Notes: generated from the letters alone by a model not told the origin. DNA of 64,000 nucleotides from Bathynomus jamesi (GCA_023014485.1 JAJOZX010000197.1:1775001-1839000); one strand, 5' to 3'; counted from the stretch's first letter, positions 46,591 to 57,290 are shown. Translations and numbers: made by a program.

Positions 46591-47493
46591 GGCGTCCCAA
46601 AAAATGTATACACACTTTAAATAATTATAAAGGCAGTGTTTATTAAAATACATTTCATTTTCAAAATGTAATAGAATCTACAGACATTATTTAATTGTTT
46701 TGTCAACGACTGTTTTCAAACTGACGTCCGTTCTGGTCCAGGCACTGCTGATAACGCGAAGCAATGGAATCGCAAACATCACGAAACATTTCGTTTGGTA
46801 TTTGTGTGCATTCTCGTTCAATGGCTGCTCTCAATTCAGCGACTGTTGCAGGTTTTATAGCGTAGACTTTGTCTTTTAAGTATCTCCATAAAAAAAGTCT
46901 AGTGGTGTGAGGTCTGGTGAACGCGGAGGGTATTCTACGAAACCCCTTCGTCCAATCCACATCCACATCGTGCCAAGTACCACTCGCAATACTCCACTCT
47001 TCGGTCCGGATCATCATCTTCATTAATAGCATGGACTAATCTTGGAATGTAACTTTTCCATTGACAGCGCTTCAAAATGCGTTGGACAGACGATTCTGAA
47101 ATTCCTACCTCACGACTCGCTTGCCGCACAGATTTTCTTGGACTTTGGTGATACGTTTCCAGTACTCTTTCTTGCTTTGTGGGGCTTGTCGATGTCCGTG
47201 GTCTTCCGGAACGCTTCTTGTGGACATTCTGAACAGTTCTATCGGCTTCAAACTTATCTCTAATTCGAGTGATGGTAAGTCGCGTTGGTGGATCTGTTTG
47301 AAACTCCCTCCTAAACTGTCTTTGCACTTCAACTGCGTTTTCACACTTCCAGTAGCATTTTAGAATGAATTTCCTTTGTTCAAAGCTTAGTCTGACTGCC
47401 ATTATTAATTCTAATGGGTTTAACTTGGAAAGAAAGAAACATCAATTGAGCTATCAGCTGTTAAAGTGTGTATACATTTTTTGGGACGCCCTG
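46588..47493 (-). mobile_element. mariner element, internally deleted, intact TIRs
   Basis: 906 bp bounded by CAGGGCGTCCCAAAAAATG and its inverse, about 30 bp each, with TA on both sides. The minus strand carries transposase remnants: the N-terminal helix-turn-helix domain (47402-46935) and a C-terminal piece (about 46930-46703). A typical mariner is about 1.3 kb, so about 400 bp are missing. Confidence 0.92.
46703..47402 (-). pseudogene. mariner transposase, central deletion and frameshift
   Basis: It begins with ATG at 47402, [20 protein letters not shown], and has the paired helix-turn-helix region with [40 protein letters not shown] and [13 protein letters not shown]. It then jumps to the region of the third catalytic Asp and ends LFLWRYLKDKVYAIKPATVA and QIPNEMFRDVCDSIASRYQQ. 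The stretch with the first two catalytic Asp residues is gone. A one-base change in a T run near 46895 also shifts the frame. It cannot be active, though it could still bind TIRs. Confidence 0.9.
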
Positions 47494-47534
47494 TATATAT
47501 GGGGATTAAACTCAGAATGGTCCCCTGAGGTTTT

Positions 47535-47861
47535 TTCATGATACATACAGACCGTGCATGGAATAAGGAACTCTTCTGGTAAAATTGAATCCACTATACT
47601 TCGAATAAGTAATGGTAAATGACAAACTCTATAGTTTTTCCTTTTTTTTATGTCCCAAAGCTGGATCCTAGCTGCTTTGCAGATAGCTGGTGAGGGAAGC
47701 TATATTTTTGGGACCTCTTTGCGAGTGACCTGTTGCCCACGTCGGGCTAGCATCATGAAAAAAAAAAAACTATAGTATTTATCATTTACCATTACTTATT
47801 CGGACTATGGTAGATTTAATTTTCCCTGAAGAGTTCCTTGTTCCATGCACTGTCTGTGTGT

Positions 47862-47866
<5 letters not shown>
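47535..47866. repeat. Palindromic foldback (P3) with central insertion
   Basis: Outer arms GCATGGAATAAGGAACTCTTC / inverse match P1 at 35765. Inner arms AATAAGTAATGGTAAATGA / inverse enclose 47640-47760, a unique segment starting TTATGTCCCAAAGCTGG and ending near GGGCTAGCATCATGA. Confidence 0.65.
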
Positions 47867-47904
<38 letters not shown>

Positions 47905-47907
<3 letters not shown>

Positions 47908-48503
47908 TGGCGACTGGCGTATAGGAGCGATGGAGCGGTCGCTCCCCCTTGCTTGAAACGATAAATATTAATTTAACAGATAAAAAATATATTAATTTTA
48001 AGATATTAAAATAAATATTCTTGAAATATATTTTAAAAATTCATGTGGCATATCATGATTCATGAGGCATTTTGAGTAAGCCTTCATACAGTAAATAATA
48101 TTCTAAACTTAATAGCATAGCTTCAAACAGCGTACCGCTGTTTGAATACAAAATAATATCGCAGCCGAATGGAGTGATAGATTTTTCGCTCAAGTAAATA
48201 TAAATTATATTTTACTGTTGTAATGAAAATATAAGTACAATCGCGAATTTTTTTTATAATAACAACTTCATTTTTACTAATAGTTACTTCAGTAATAATG
48301 ATATAAGCCATTTATATGCCTTTTATTGAAATTATTACTTATTTGTAATTAACTAGAATTGTACGTCTGGCATAGCCGCATATGTTAATACAAAGTACTC
48401 TTGTGAGCGGCAGTTGGATTCGCGCTAGCCTATTGTGAGTCCGTGTTGTCGTACAATTTTATGAAATCGCACCCCCATACATTTATACCACGAGTCGCCA
48501 CTG
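47905..48503. mobile_element. Non-autonomous hAT-like element
   Basis: TIRs CAGTGGCGACTGG / GAGTCGCCACTG lie directly inside a (TA)n tract, with ATATATAT on both sides compatible with an 8-bp duplication. The 599-bp interior is AT-rich without a transposase. Confidence 0.7.
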
Positions 48504-48530
48504 ATATATATATAATATATATATATATAT

Positions 48531-49862
48531 GGTGACAAGTAATTCATAGACACATTTGTTTTGTTGCTAAATTATTTTATTTGGACATTAAAAATTCAAG
48601 ATACGAGACATTTGTAAGGACACAATGTGGAAATATTGGTGGTACTCGGATTTCTTCATTTTTTGAAACTGACTGATGTGAGGTAACCTTTAAAACGTAT
48701 GCATTAACGGCAGCAGAAAAAGAAATTGTCCATAACTTGCTGAAGTATTTCGGGAGAAATGTGGCTTATTTCATCTCTGATGTTGTTTCTCAGTTCGGGT
48801 AATGTTCTTGATCTAGTTACATACATCTTGGAGGGCTTGGTCTTTAAGTAGCCCCACAAAAAATCTGGAGATGTAAGGTTAGGAGATCGGGGTGGCCGTG
48901 GAATGTCCCCAAATTTTGAAACATGAATTGGAAATGTCTCTCGCGACAGTTGCCTTGTTTCATTGCTTGTGTGGCAAGTTGCACCATCCTGTTGGAAGAA
49001 AATTTCATTAGAGAGTGGGTTGCAGCGACGTAATTCAGGAATGAAAATTCTCTCAGCATTTCACGGTATCGAACACCATTCACAGTCACATCTCCCCCCC
49101 CCCCCCTCAGTTCATTCTCAAAGAAATATGGGCCTATTATCCAAGATTTGGAAATGGCACTATCACTTTGGCCGTGTAAAGGTTTTTCGTAGATTTCGTG
49201 AGGATTTGTGTTGACTCATATTCGACAGTTTTGTTTGTTGACATACTACCTCGATAAATGAAAATGTGCTTCATCTGTCATTATGAAGTTTTCGCCCAAA
49301 TTTGGGTTACCTAAAAAAAGTCCTATGATAGTGTTACGCATTGCCAGTCGGCTTTGTTTGTCTGCCAGTTTCAACTGTTGCGTTACTCGCATTTTGTAGA
49401 GATACAAACTAAGATCCTTCTTCACAATTGTACGCGCAGTTTCCCCGTTAATGTCTAGCTGCAGAGAATGTCTTCTCACCGATTTCTTTGGGCTCTGTTA
49501 GACTGCTTCTCTCACTCTCTCAATTATTTCTTCAGTTCTTATTGTTTTCCTTCGCCCTGACCTTTTTGCATCTGCTACACTGCCAGTTGTCCTATGTGCT
49601 TTAACATAACGCAATATTGAATTCCTTGTGAGACATGTCCGCAAACCAAACTTTGCTCGAAACTGTCTTTGAGCAATTGTTTTGTGTAGTTATTGGCAAA
49701 ATAAAGCTCCACAATGGCGGCTGTGCTCCACGCTCCATTTGTCCATTTTCAGTGTGATGGTGCAGTTCAACTTTCCAAAGCTTAGTTCTCAAAATCACCT
49801 GGAACAAACAAAAAAGACAGTTAATATAAAGAATTGTTTATGATTGAAATGTGTCCATGAAT
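48531..49862 (-). mobile_element. Decayed near full-length mariner-like element
   Basis: About 1.33 kb with terminal AATTCATAGACACATTT and its inverse. The minus strand carries transposase fragments in several frames. These include KMRVTQQLKLADKQSRLAMR, GENFIMTDEAHFHLSR (first catalytic Asp), VTVNGVRYREMLREF and, near 48850-48900, a proline-rich third-acid region. Many frameshifts and stops; a C14 run near 49092-49105 interrupts it. Inactive. Confidence 0.85.
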
Positions 49863-49883
49863 TATATATATATATATATATAT

Positions 49884-50437
49884 TCATTTAACTGCAATGA
49901 CCACGCAGTATATAAATGAATAGAAACGACGTAAATAAGGAGCGTCTCTGCACACGGGGAAGAGAAATAACGAATAAATGAAAAATGAGGCGAACCGCCC
50001 GGGAATTGAACCCAGGGCCTTCCAATTGCCGGTTGGATGCGCTACCATTACACCACGGACCTCATCAATCATAAATCGAAATTCTCCTACATAGGGCAGA
50101 AACCAATGCCCTGAGAGGGCACCCTCGCAAATCCCCGTGTGCAGAGACGCTCCTTATTTACGTCGTTTCTATTCATTTATATACTGCGTGGTTATTGCAG
50201 TTAAATGCACATATTCACGATTTGCGAGGGTGCCCTCTCAGGGCATTGGTTTCTGCCCTATGTAGGAGAATTTCGATTTATGATTGATGAGGTCCGTGGT
50301 GTAATGGTAGCGCATCCAACCGGCAATTGGAAGGCCCTGGGTTCAATTCCCGGGCGGTTCGCCTCATTTTTCATTTATTCGTTATTTCTCTTCCCCGTGT
50401 GCAGAGACGCTCCTTATTTACGTCGTTTCTATTCATA
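49884..50437. mobile_element. Inverted pair of tRNA-derived elements (second family)
   Basis: The left part carries the tRNA-like head on the minus strand (49990-50065) and the right part on the plus strand (50290-50362). Shared outer sequence GTGTGCAGAGACGCTCC and ACGTCGTTTCTATTCAT occurs three times, and GAGGGTGCCCTCTCAGGGCA occurs in inverted copies at the centre. ACTGCGTGGTTATTGCAGT, a terminal hairpin motif, occurs near 50185 and inverted near 49892. (TA)n on both sides. Confidence 0.75.
50290..50362 (+). ncRNA. tRNA-like head with A and B boxes (pseudo-tRNA)
   Basis: GTCCGTGGTGTAATGGTAGC and GGGTTCAATTCCCGGG sit at normal tRNA spacing. The anticodon-like arm has stem TCCAA/TTGGA and loop CCGGCAA, which would place GGC at the anticodon but with C instead of U at the conserved position 33. 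The acceptor ends pair poorly. This is better read as the polymerase III head of a SINE than as a functional tRNA-Ala. Confidence 0.55.
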
Positions 50438-50479
50438 TATATATAAAATTATATATGTTACAGGGACCATTCTGAGTTG

Positions 50480-50518
<39 letters not shown>

Positions 50519-50522
<4 letters not shown>

Positions 50523-50737
50523 ACTGCAAACACGCAGTATAATTAACGTAAAGAACGACGCTTGTATAGGAGATATTCCGCGCAAGATGAGAGAGAGAGA
50601 ACAAATGAAAAAATGCGGTAACCACCCGGGAAGATCCCGGGTTCGATTCCCGGGTGGTTACCGCATTTTTTAATTTGTTTCGTTCTCTCTCTCTCATTTT
50701 GCGCGGAATATCTCCTATACAAGCGTCGTTCTTTACG

Positions 50738-50740
<3 letters not shown>
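50519..50740. mobile_element. Head-to-head tRNA-derived foldback element (copy 3, core deleted)
   Basis: Same outer arms as the copies at 12292 and 26689 (ACAAGCGTCGTTCTTTACG, GGAATATCTCC). The centre is reduced to the T-arm-like part, so the two arms meet at CCGGGAAGATCCCGG. CTGCAAACACGCAG precedes the left arm, the inverse of the motif after the right arms of the other copies. Confidence 0.75.
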
Positions 50741-50775
<35 letters not shown>

Positions 50776-50800
50776 TTAAATTGTGCTAAACTATTATTAG

Positions 50801-51689
50801 GACACCATATACAAGTGCAGAGTGCTGTTCAAGGGAGAGAAAAGTATAATGGATTGCAAAGATTGTTTCACAGAACTGAGCAACTTTTGCTCCAGAGAAG
50901 ACACCACCGATCGGAATTTAAATGAGGCCTTTATCAATCCTTCAACTAACGCGGGAACTCGCACCGAGACAGAAGAAACTAGTCAGTTATCTCCTTCTTT
51001 ACTGGAATCTATTCCGATAGCGGATGCGCCATTAGTCGATCATAACGCTCAATATCGTATGAAGAACATTCCAGGGAATTCCTCAGTTGAGCCACTGTCC
51101 AAGGAGGCTGATTCAAACACCCCTGCGGGAAATTTATATTCCGAAGAAAGCGCTGACGACGTTCGTCCTGAACGAGTGGAGAATCTAATCCCTAAATCCC
51201 GGGGTCGTGATGCGTTTCCTTCGTCAGTATGTGCTTCTGACCCTTCGTTCAAAGGAATCAGAAATGTAAAATCCTTTTTCATTCATTCGGGACTAAAGGA
51301 CAGAGGTTCTCAGGACGTCGTTCCGTCAAGTGCCACGTACGATGAGAATGACAGAGCTATTTCGATAGGCACTGGCTCTCTCGCAGGAAGTGAAGAGATA
51401 ACGAATTATATCGATGTAGAAGGAGAAAGATCTCAAGATCCTCCTGTCGAAAGAACGTTAGTCTTCGAGAAGGAGGCTTTGCGAGTTGGAGGAGCCGAAA
51501 TCCAGTGTTTGTCCCTTGGTCTCCCGGAAGAAGCGGATGTCATCGAAGTCACAGACAGTGTTGCGGGAACATCTTCAGGAAAGAATAATCGAAGAAGAGG
51601 TCGTCCCAAACAATCCGCATCTCGCCGTCATATGACTAAAATCCTGAAAAAAATAACCAACCCTAACAACCAATCTGTTTTCAGCAAAG
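50801..51689 (+). CDS. Exon of an unrecognised gene with an AT-hook-like motif
   Basis: An 889-nt open exon begins after a TTATTATTAG acceptor (in-frame TAG at 50798-50800) and ends at a GTAAGT donor at 51690. An alternative is that translation starts at the ATG at 50849. The start reads YKCRVLFKGEKSIMDCKDCF. The rest is acidic, serine-rich and probably disordered. Near the end NRRRGRPKQSASRR contains an RGRP AT-hook core in a basic patch, suggesting a nuclear DNA-binding or chromatin protein. No zinc fingers or other known domain are seen. Neighbouring exons were not found, so they lie outside the window or are not recognisable. Codon use and length make chance unlikely in such AT-rich surroundings. 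Confidence 0.6.
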
Positions 51690-51806
<117 letters not shown>

Positions 51807-52369
51807 GCGCTCATAAGTATTTGTACAGAGAAATATTTCCGTTATATTCGTCCCTCTTTTGTATCATGCGTAGGATAGTTATGTAAAGTTTACCATTCGT
51901 ATGGAAAAAATTAACAAAGAAAAAAATTAGTTTAACGCCAACATATAATGTTAAACATCAAAGAATTTAAAGCAAATAAAAACAAGGAGTTAAAATGCAA
52001 AAGTTTTCGTACATTTATTTATAAAAATTGTTTAATACTTTGTGTGTCCACCGTTTTCTTGAATGACTTCAATGATTCAGTTTGGGTGTTTTTGATTTTT
52101 TACGAGGTTTCGGCATCTCACAGTAGAAATTTTAGCTCATTCTTCTAAGGAAAATTGCTGAAAATCATTCAGATTCGTAGGGTTTCTTTTACAGACGACT
52201 TTTTATTTTTAAATCAAACCATAAATTCTCGATTAAATTAAGTTCTGGGCTTTGACTGGACCACTCGAGAAGTTTGAAATTCTTTGTTGAAGCCATTTTA
52301 TGGTGCTCTTACTTTGTTTTGGACCTTTATCTTGTTGCAGTACCCATTTGTGACCACCTCCGCAGTTTC

Positions 52370-52935
52370 TTCACTCCAGCTCAGTTGCTTTCTCTGTACG
52401 CGGGTCTTGTCCGCCCCTGTATGGAGTATGCTTCTCACGTATGAGGTTGCTTAACCCACACAATCGTACTTGATCGGGTGGAATCAAAGGCTTTTCGTCT
52501 CATCAATTCCCCGCCTCTTACTCACTGTCTCCAATCCCTCTCTCTTCACCACAGTGTTGCCTCACTCTCTCCTTAGTATCACTATTTAATGGACGCTGCT
52601 CTTCTGAACTCTCTAACTGCGTGCCTCCTCCTTTAAGGAGAGCACGCAGCACCAGACTTTCGACACTTTCTCATTCTTTTTCTGTCCAACTCTCTAACGC
52701 GAGGATTAATCGACATTTTCAGTCTTTCATCTACTGAACCAGTCAGCTTTGGAACAATCCTTCTCGCTCCATCTTTCTCCCTGTCTATGACCTCCAATCT
52801 TTCAAACGCGGAGTGTTCAGGCATCTCGAAAACCCTTAACCTTGATTTTGGCTCTCTTCTTCTTCTGTGATGGGGTGAAGCGCTCTTGCGGGCATTTGCC
52901 CTTGGCCCCTTCTTCCTGCATCAAAAAAAAGAAAT
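52370..52935 (+). pseudogene. Jockey-like LINE 3' end (RT C-terminus and poly(A))
   Basis: The plus strand encodes, across frames, LYAGLVRPCMEYASHV, LDRVESKAFRLINSPPL, PPPLRRARSTRLSTLSHSF and YDLQSFKRGVFRHLE. This is the conserved C-terminal tail of Jockey/I-type non-LTR reverse transcriptases. It ends after GGGCATTTGCCCTTGGCCCC in an A-rich tail near 52923-52935. Strongly 5' truncated, with stops and frameshifts, and inserted in the opposite orientation to the host Tc1 transposase. Confidence 0.75.
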
Positions 52936-53382
52936 CTGCAGTCACTCGTGGATTCGCAGCAGCCATTCTTTCAATCCGTCTAGCTGTACGTTCTGAAATG
53001 TTGCAAAGTCGTCCACACCTTGGTAGAGTTTTGATTGTTCCAAAGCCTTTTAATTTCTCTATACTAACAGCAACCGTCGTAAGTAGAATTCGAAGTTCTC
53101 CTATTTTCCTGTTAGTGTGAACCGATTAATCGGCATCGGTCAAATTTAACCGATTCTCCTACCGATTCTTTGAATTTTAAAATTTTCATAACAAAACAAA
53201 ATCTATATTTAGAGAAATTGACCATACAAAAAAAAGCGTTATTTATGATAATTTCTGCTCACTTCAAGGTGCAATTGTATAAAATACATTTTCCATTCGC
53301 GAAAAATGAAAAATGCAAAGTTTCATAAGTTAAGTTACCCATAAATTTACATTTTCTCTAGTTAAATTCTAAATATTATAAG

Positions 53383-54051
53383 TAGGGGTGTAGTGCCGCG
53401 GGAGCGCACGGGAGCGCCGCTCCCGTACATTCATTCATCCAGATTTTATTTATTTATTTTTTTAAGTTGATACTTGGAAATTGGGAACAAACAGACTGAA
53501 ATGAAAGCACTGACTTCTAATTGTGATTTAATATCCCAAGTCTAAGTGAAGTATTATTATTATTATTATTAAAATAGTTTAACCAGACCAGTGACTCTCA
53601 ACTGAGACTCTCATAGGGTTGACCAGTAAAAAGTGAAGTAATATAACGTGAATTTTATTATATTACCTTACCTGGTGAAACATTAATATTGAAGTCAAAG
53701 ATTAAAAATATCATGAAAATATTCCAGATAAAATGCCTATGCCACCCACCAGCGCTGTTGGTTTACTTAATTGAAAGGCATATTTTTATTGAAATAGGGA
53801 GCCATATTTTCCCCTTAAATAGGATTTGTAATTAAATAGGATTTGTAATTGCATAAATTGGTTGAGTTAATTATTACGCCTCGATGTACTACCGTAAAAT
53901 TTGTGTATTCAACTTTTCGCTCATTTTGTGGAGTAACCTGATTAACTGATATACCGGTACAAGGAAATAATAGCAGAATTTAAAATTATGTACCAACATG
54001 CCGGTATTTTCTTAGAGCTCCCGCGCCTTAAAATTCGCCACTACACCCCTG
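53383..54051. mobile_element. hAT-like element with perfect 8-bp target duplication (third nesting level)
   Basis: TIRs TAGGGGTGTAGTG / CACTACACCCCTG. ATTATAAG lies immediately on both sides (53375-53382 and 54052-54059). GC-rich subterminal GCGGGAGCGC / GCTCCCGCGCC. 669 bp, without a transposase frame. Confidence 0.8.
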
Positions 54052-54470
54052 ATTATAAGCTATTATAATCTATTCTATATTAATAACAAATCTATATTAA
54101 GCCGTACTTTATAATTTTTATATTAAACTATCTTATTAGGTTGATTTATTTTAAGTATTTTAATAATTTCATAAACCCAAATTGTATATCCATTCGCTCA
54201 TTTTGTGGAGTAACCTGATTAACTGATATACCGGTACAAGGAAATAATAGCAGAATTTAAAATTATGTACCAACATGCCGGTATTTTCTTAGAGCTCCCG
54301 CGCCTTAAAATTCGCCACTACACCCCTGATTATAAGCTATTAATCTATTCTATATTAATAACAAATCTATATTAAGCCGTACTTTATAATTTTTATATTA
54401 AACTATCTTATTAGGTTGATTTATTTTAAGTATTTTAATAATTTCATAAACCCAAATTGTATATCCATTT
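53917..54470 (+). repeat. Tandem duplication, unit about 277 bp
   Basis: Two adjacent copies of a segment starting TCGCTCATTTTGTGGAGTAA. Each contains the right end of the hAT-like element plus its downstream flank to TTGTATATCCATT. They differ by a small TATAA indel, so the duplication is recent and postdates the insertion. Confidence 0.9.
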
Positions 54471-55353
54471 TTTTCATTCAAATAGGCCACAAGGGCCTTG
54501 AAATTTTACCAAAAAATTTTGTGTTGTTTACATTGTTGAAGAAAGAAAACACCTTCAACATAAGAAAAACCAATTACTTTAAATATTGGTATTCAATTTA
54601 TGAAACTAAATAAAATTATTTTATAATTTTACTGAGTAATAAAACTATATTTAACATCACTTTGGCTACGGTACATGAGTAACAAATTCTGATATTGTAT
54701 ATTATTGTGGAGTGAGCTAAGGAAACTCATTTAGACAAATCTAAAATTTAAAAATATGAAAATTGAAAGGTTCACATTAGATTAGTAAAATTTGTGAAGG
54801 AAAATGATTTTTTTTTAAATCTAGGGAAAGAATCGGCATCGGCATCGGCTAAATTCCGGAATCGGTACCTCACTACTACTCCCAGTAATTCTTCCCAGAC
54901 TCGTGTGCGGCAATAACAGATCTCTTAGACAACTCTTTACCACGACAACCCATTGCTTACTAATGGTTCGTACAGTCATCCGTCTTCCATGAAGATTCAC
55001 AGAGAAAATTCTAGAATTCAGAATCGCCAACAGTCTCTAATCAATAAACAGCCAACTACTGTTAAAAAAAATTAAATTCTTCAAGCCTATGGTGGACACA
55101 GAAAGTATTAAATAATTTTGTAAATAAATGTACGAAAACTTTTGCATTTTAACATTTTTTTATTTCCCTCGAATTATTTTGATGTTTTACATTTTATGTT
55201 GGAATTGAACTAATTTTTTTATTTGTTTAATTTTTGCAAACGAACGGTGACCTTTTCATAACTATCCTATGCATGGTACAAAAGATAAGGATGAATATAA
55301 CCGAAATATTTCTTTGTACGAATACTTACGAGCGCTACTGTATACAGTATATA

Positions 55354-55753
55354 CAGGGTGTCATATAAGTCCGGCATCATAGGAAAAATAATAAAAAGGC
55401 AAAACAAAAGCTTTTATTTACAGAACGTGCTCAATATGTCCACTATTGTTTTCAATACACAACTTCAGACGTGATACCCAGTCAGCAAGCACACGGTGAA
55501 TGATGTCAGGAGTAATGGTGTTACATGCCCCAATAATGGGCTGCCGCAAATGTTATTGGCTCGCGGTCTGGATGCAGTCTGTTAAATTCAGCAGCGGCCT
55601 CTGACTTCGATTTCCTCTGAGTAGAATTATCTGGATTCGTTCTTCTTTGCTCACAGACATTATGGCCTGTATAAAGAGAAAAATATGAGTTATGGTTTGT
55701 AGAATAGAAAAATATGAATTTCTCCTATGATGCCGGACTTATGGGACACCCTG
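55354..55753 (-). mobile_element. Deleted mariner-type element
   Basis: 400 bp, TIRs CAGGGTGTCATATAAGTCCG / inverse with small differences, TA on both sides. The minus strand has transposase-like remnants only (short frames near 55440-55660). It lies 13 bp from the right end of the Tc1-like element. Confidence 0.75.
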
Positions 55754-55910
55754 TATATATAACCTTGGTTAACCTTGGTTTTGCTTTTGCCGGAATTGTT
55801 CATTCAGACGAAGGTCAAGCTTGTCACTCCACCTTAGACCTAAAGTTTAATGTGGAATCCGAACCACGCCCCATCAGCGACACTAACCACTATACCACCG
55901 AGGCGCCATA
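55752..55910 (-). mobile_element. tRNA-derived SINE-like copy, best-preserved head
   Basis: The minus strand starts GCGCCTCGGTGGTATAGTGG (A-box region), then GCGTGGTTCGGATTCCAC (B box), TTAAACTTTAGGTCTAAGGT and GGAGTGACAAGCTTGACC. The A-to-B spacing is shorter than in tRNA. The sibling copy is 26486-26620. Confidence 0.65.
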
Positions 55911-55960
55911 CTTATTTATGTATTTATATTTTGCATGAAATCGATGTGTGAATGTAGGTA

Positions 55961-56425
55961 CCGGGTGTCCCATTCGAAATGAAACAACTTTGAAACTCTG
56001 TAATTTTTAAAGTATTAATGTGAGAATGTTGATACTCTGCCAGTTACTACACCATATGCGTAAGTTTTTATCATAATGTTCTTTGTTTGTTTCAGATTGA
56101 ATTATGTTTACCCCACAAAAAAAAGTGAAATGTGTGTTATGGATGGCTGAGTTGAAGTCCCTTACTCTGGTGCAACGGCAATTCCGTACAACCTTTCACG
56201 AGGAACCACCCACCAGAAGAGACCTATATGCGTGGACCAAGAAATTTGGGGAGACTGGCAGTGTTCTAAAAGAACATCTGAAGGGCGAACAAGATCGGAA
56301 GATGTTGAACGAATACGCGGCGCCTTTGGTAGTAGCCTGAGAAAGTCCATCCGTCGTGCCAGTGTCGAACTGCAGATTCCTCGTTCAACTGTGCATAGAG
56401 TCGTGCGCAAGCGGCTGCAGCTCAG
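55961..56425 (+). mobile_element. 5' part of a mariner-like element with transposase N-terminus
   Basis: Starts CCGGGTGTCCCATTCGAAAT. The frame from ATG 56104 reads MFTPQKKVKCVLWMAELKSL and YAWTKKFGETGSV. It shifts near 56280, where RTRSEDVERIRGAF and RRASVELQIPRSTVHRVVRK follow in another frame. This is the helix-turn-helix N-terminal region seen in many arthropod transposases. The catalytic domain and right TIR are absent; the match stops near 56425. Confidence 0.7.
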
Positions 56426-56660
56426 TAGTATAGCCGCAAAAGGGGAGAGTGCAGGAATGTTGCAGGTTATTATGTAATGTTGCAAAGGGGGAATGGGGTT
56501 GTGCAAAGGGGGGTTGTTGCAAGGGGTGTTGCAAAGGGGGTGGGGGAAAGGGGGTGGGGGGGAACTTGGAGGCGGCGTTATCCCCCAAGAGAAAGGAGGA
56601 GAGGTGTTCACCTGGCAGGAGCCAAGTGCACATTAAGACTTCCAGCCGGGCTGGCGTTGT
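56426..56660. other. GC-skewed stretch with GTTGCAAGGGG-type repeats
   Basis: G-rich on the plus strand, with repeated GTTGCAAAGGGGG-like words at 56460-56560. The open frames here are a by-product of that composition. No gene is recognised. Confidence 0.5.
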
Positions 56661-57290
56661 TTTATAGGCTCTAATCAGCCAGTTGGCGTAAATGGCTTGA
56701 GTTGCCAGATACCGCGATACCATTGTATACATTATTATAGACTCCTAATCAGCCAGTTGGCTGGTTGTCAGATACCTCTTTTTAGCAGTATTATTGCATA
56801 CATTATTATTATATACGCCTAATCAGCCAGTTGGCTGGTTGTCAGATACCTCTTTTTAGCAGTATTATTGCATACACTATTATAGACTCCTAATCAGCCA
56901 GTTGGCTGGTTGTCAGATACCTCTTTTTAGCAGTATTATTGCATACATTATTATTATAGACTCCTAATCAGCCAGTTGGCTGGTTGTCAGATACCTCTTT
57001 TTAGCAGTATTATTGCATACATTATTATTATATACGCCTAATCAGCCAGTTGGCTGAGTTGCCAGATAGCGCCATGTATTCCATTGTATACATTATTATA
57101 GACTCCTAATCAGCCAGTTGGCTGGTTGTCAGATATCTCTTTTTAGCAGTATTATTGCATACATTATTATTATATACGCCTAATCAGCCAGTTGGCTGAG
57201 TTGCCAGATAGCGCCATGTATTCCATTGTATACACTATTATAGACTCCTAATCAGCCAGTTGGCTTAGAAGGCTTAAATATTGCCAGATA
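56660..57290 (+). repeat. Minisatellite, about nine 65-80 bp units
   Basis: The core CTAATCAGCCAGTTGGCTGG recurs near 56667, 56746, 56817, 56886, 56964, 57037, 57103, 57178 and 57246. It alternates with TTGTCAGATACCTCTTTTTA and GCAGTATTATTGCATACATT. Two unit types (long GGTTGTCAG and short GAGTTGCCAG) alternate in part. Confidence 0.92.

Larger units (their letters stand above)
53113..54875. mobile_element. hAT-like element nested in the Tc1-like element
   Basis: The left end TAGTGTGAACCGATTAATCGG and the right end (inverse TAGTGAGGTACCGATTC) share imperfect TIRs. CGGCATCGGCTAAATT-type subterminal repeats occur on both sides. Target duplication is not clear. The interior holds another element (53383-54051) and a 277-bp tandem duplication. 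Confidence 0.55.

Noticed and set aside
50290..50362. Functional tRNA-Ala(GGC)
   Set aside because: C replaces U33, acceptor ends pair poorly, and the same tRNA-like sequence occurs inverted as part of a repeated foldback.
56660..57290. CRISPR-like array
   Set aside because: Both the repeats and the intervening sequences are conserved between units, and the DNA is eukaryotic. It is a minisatellite.
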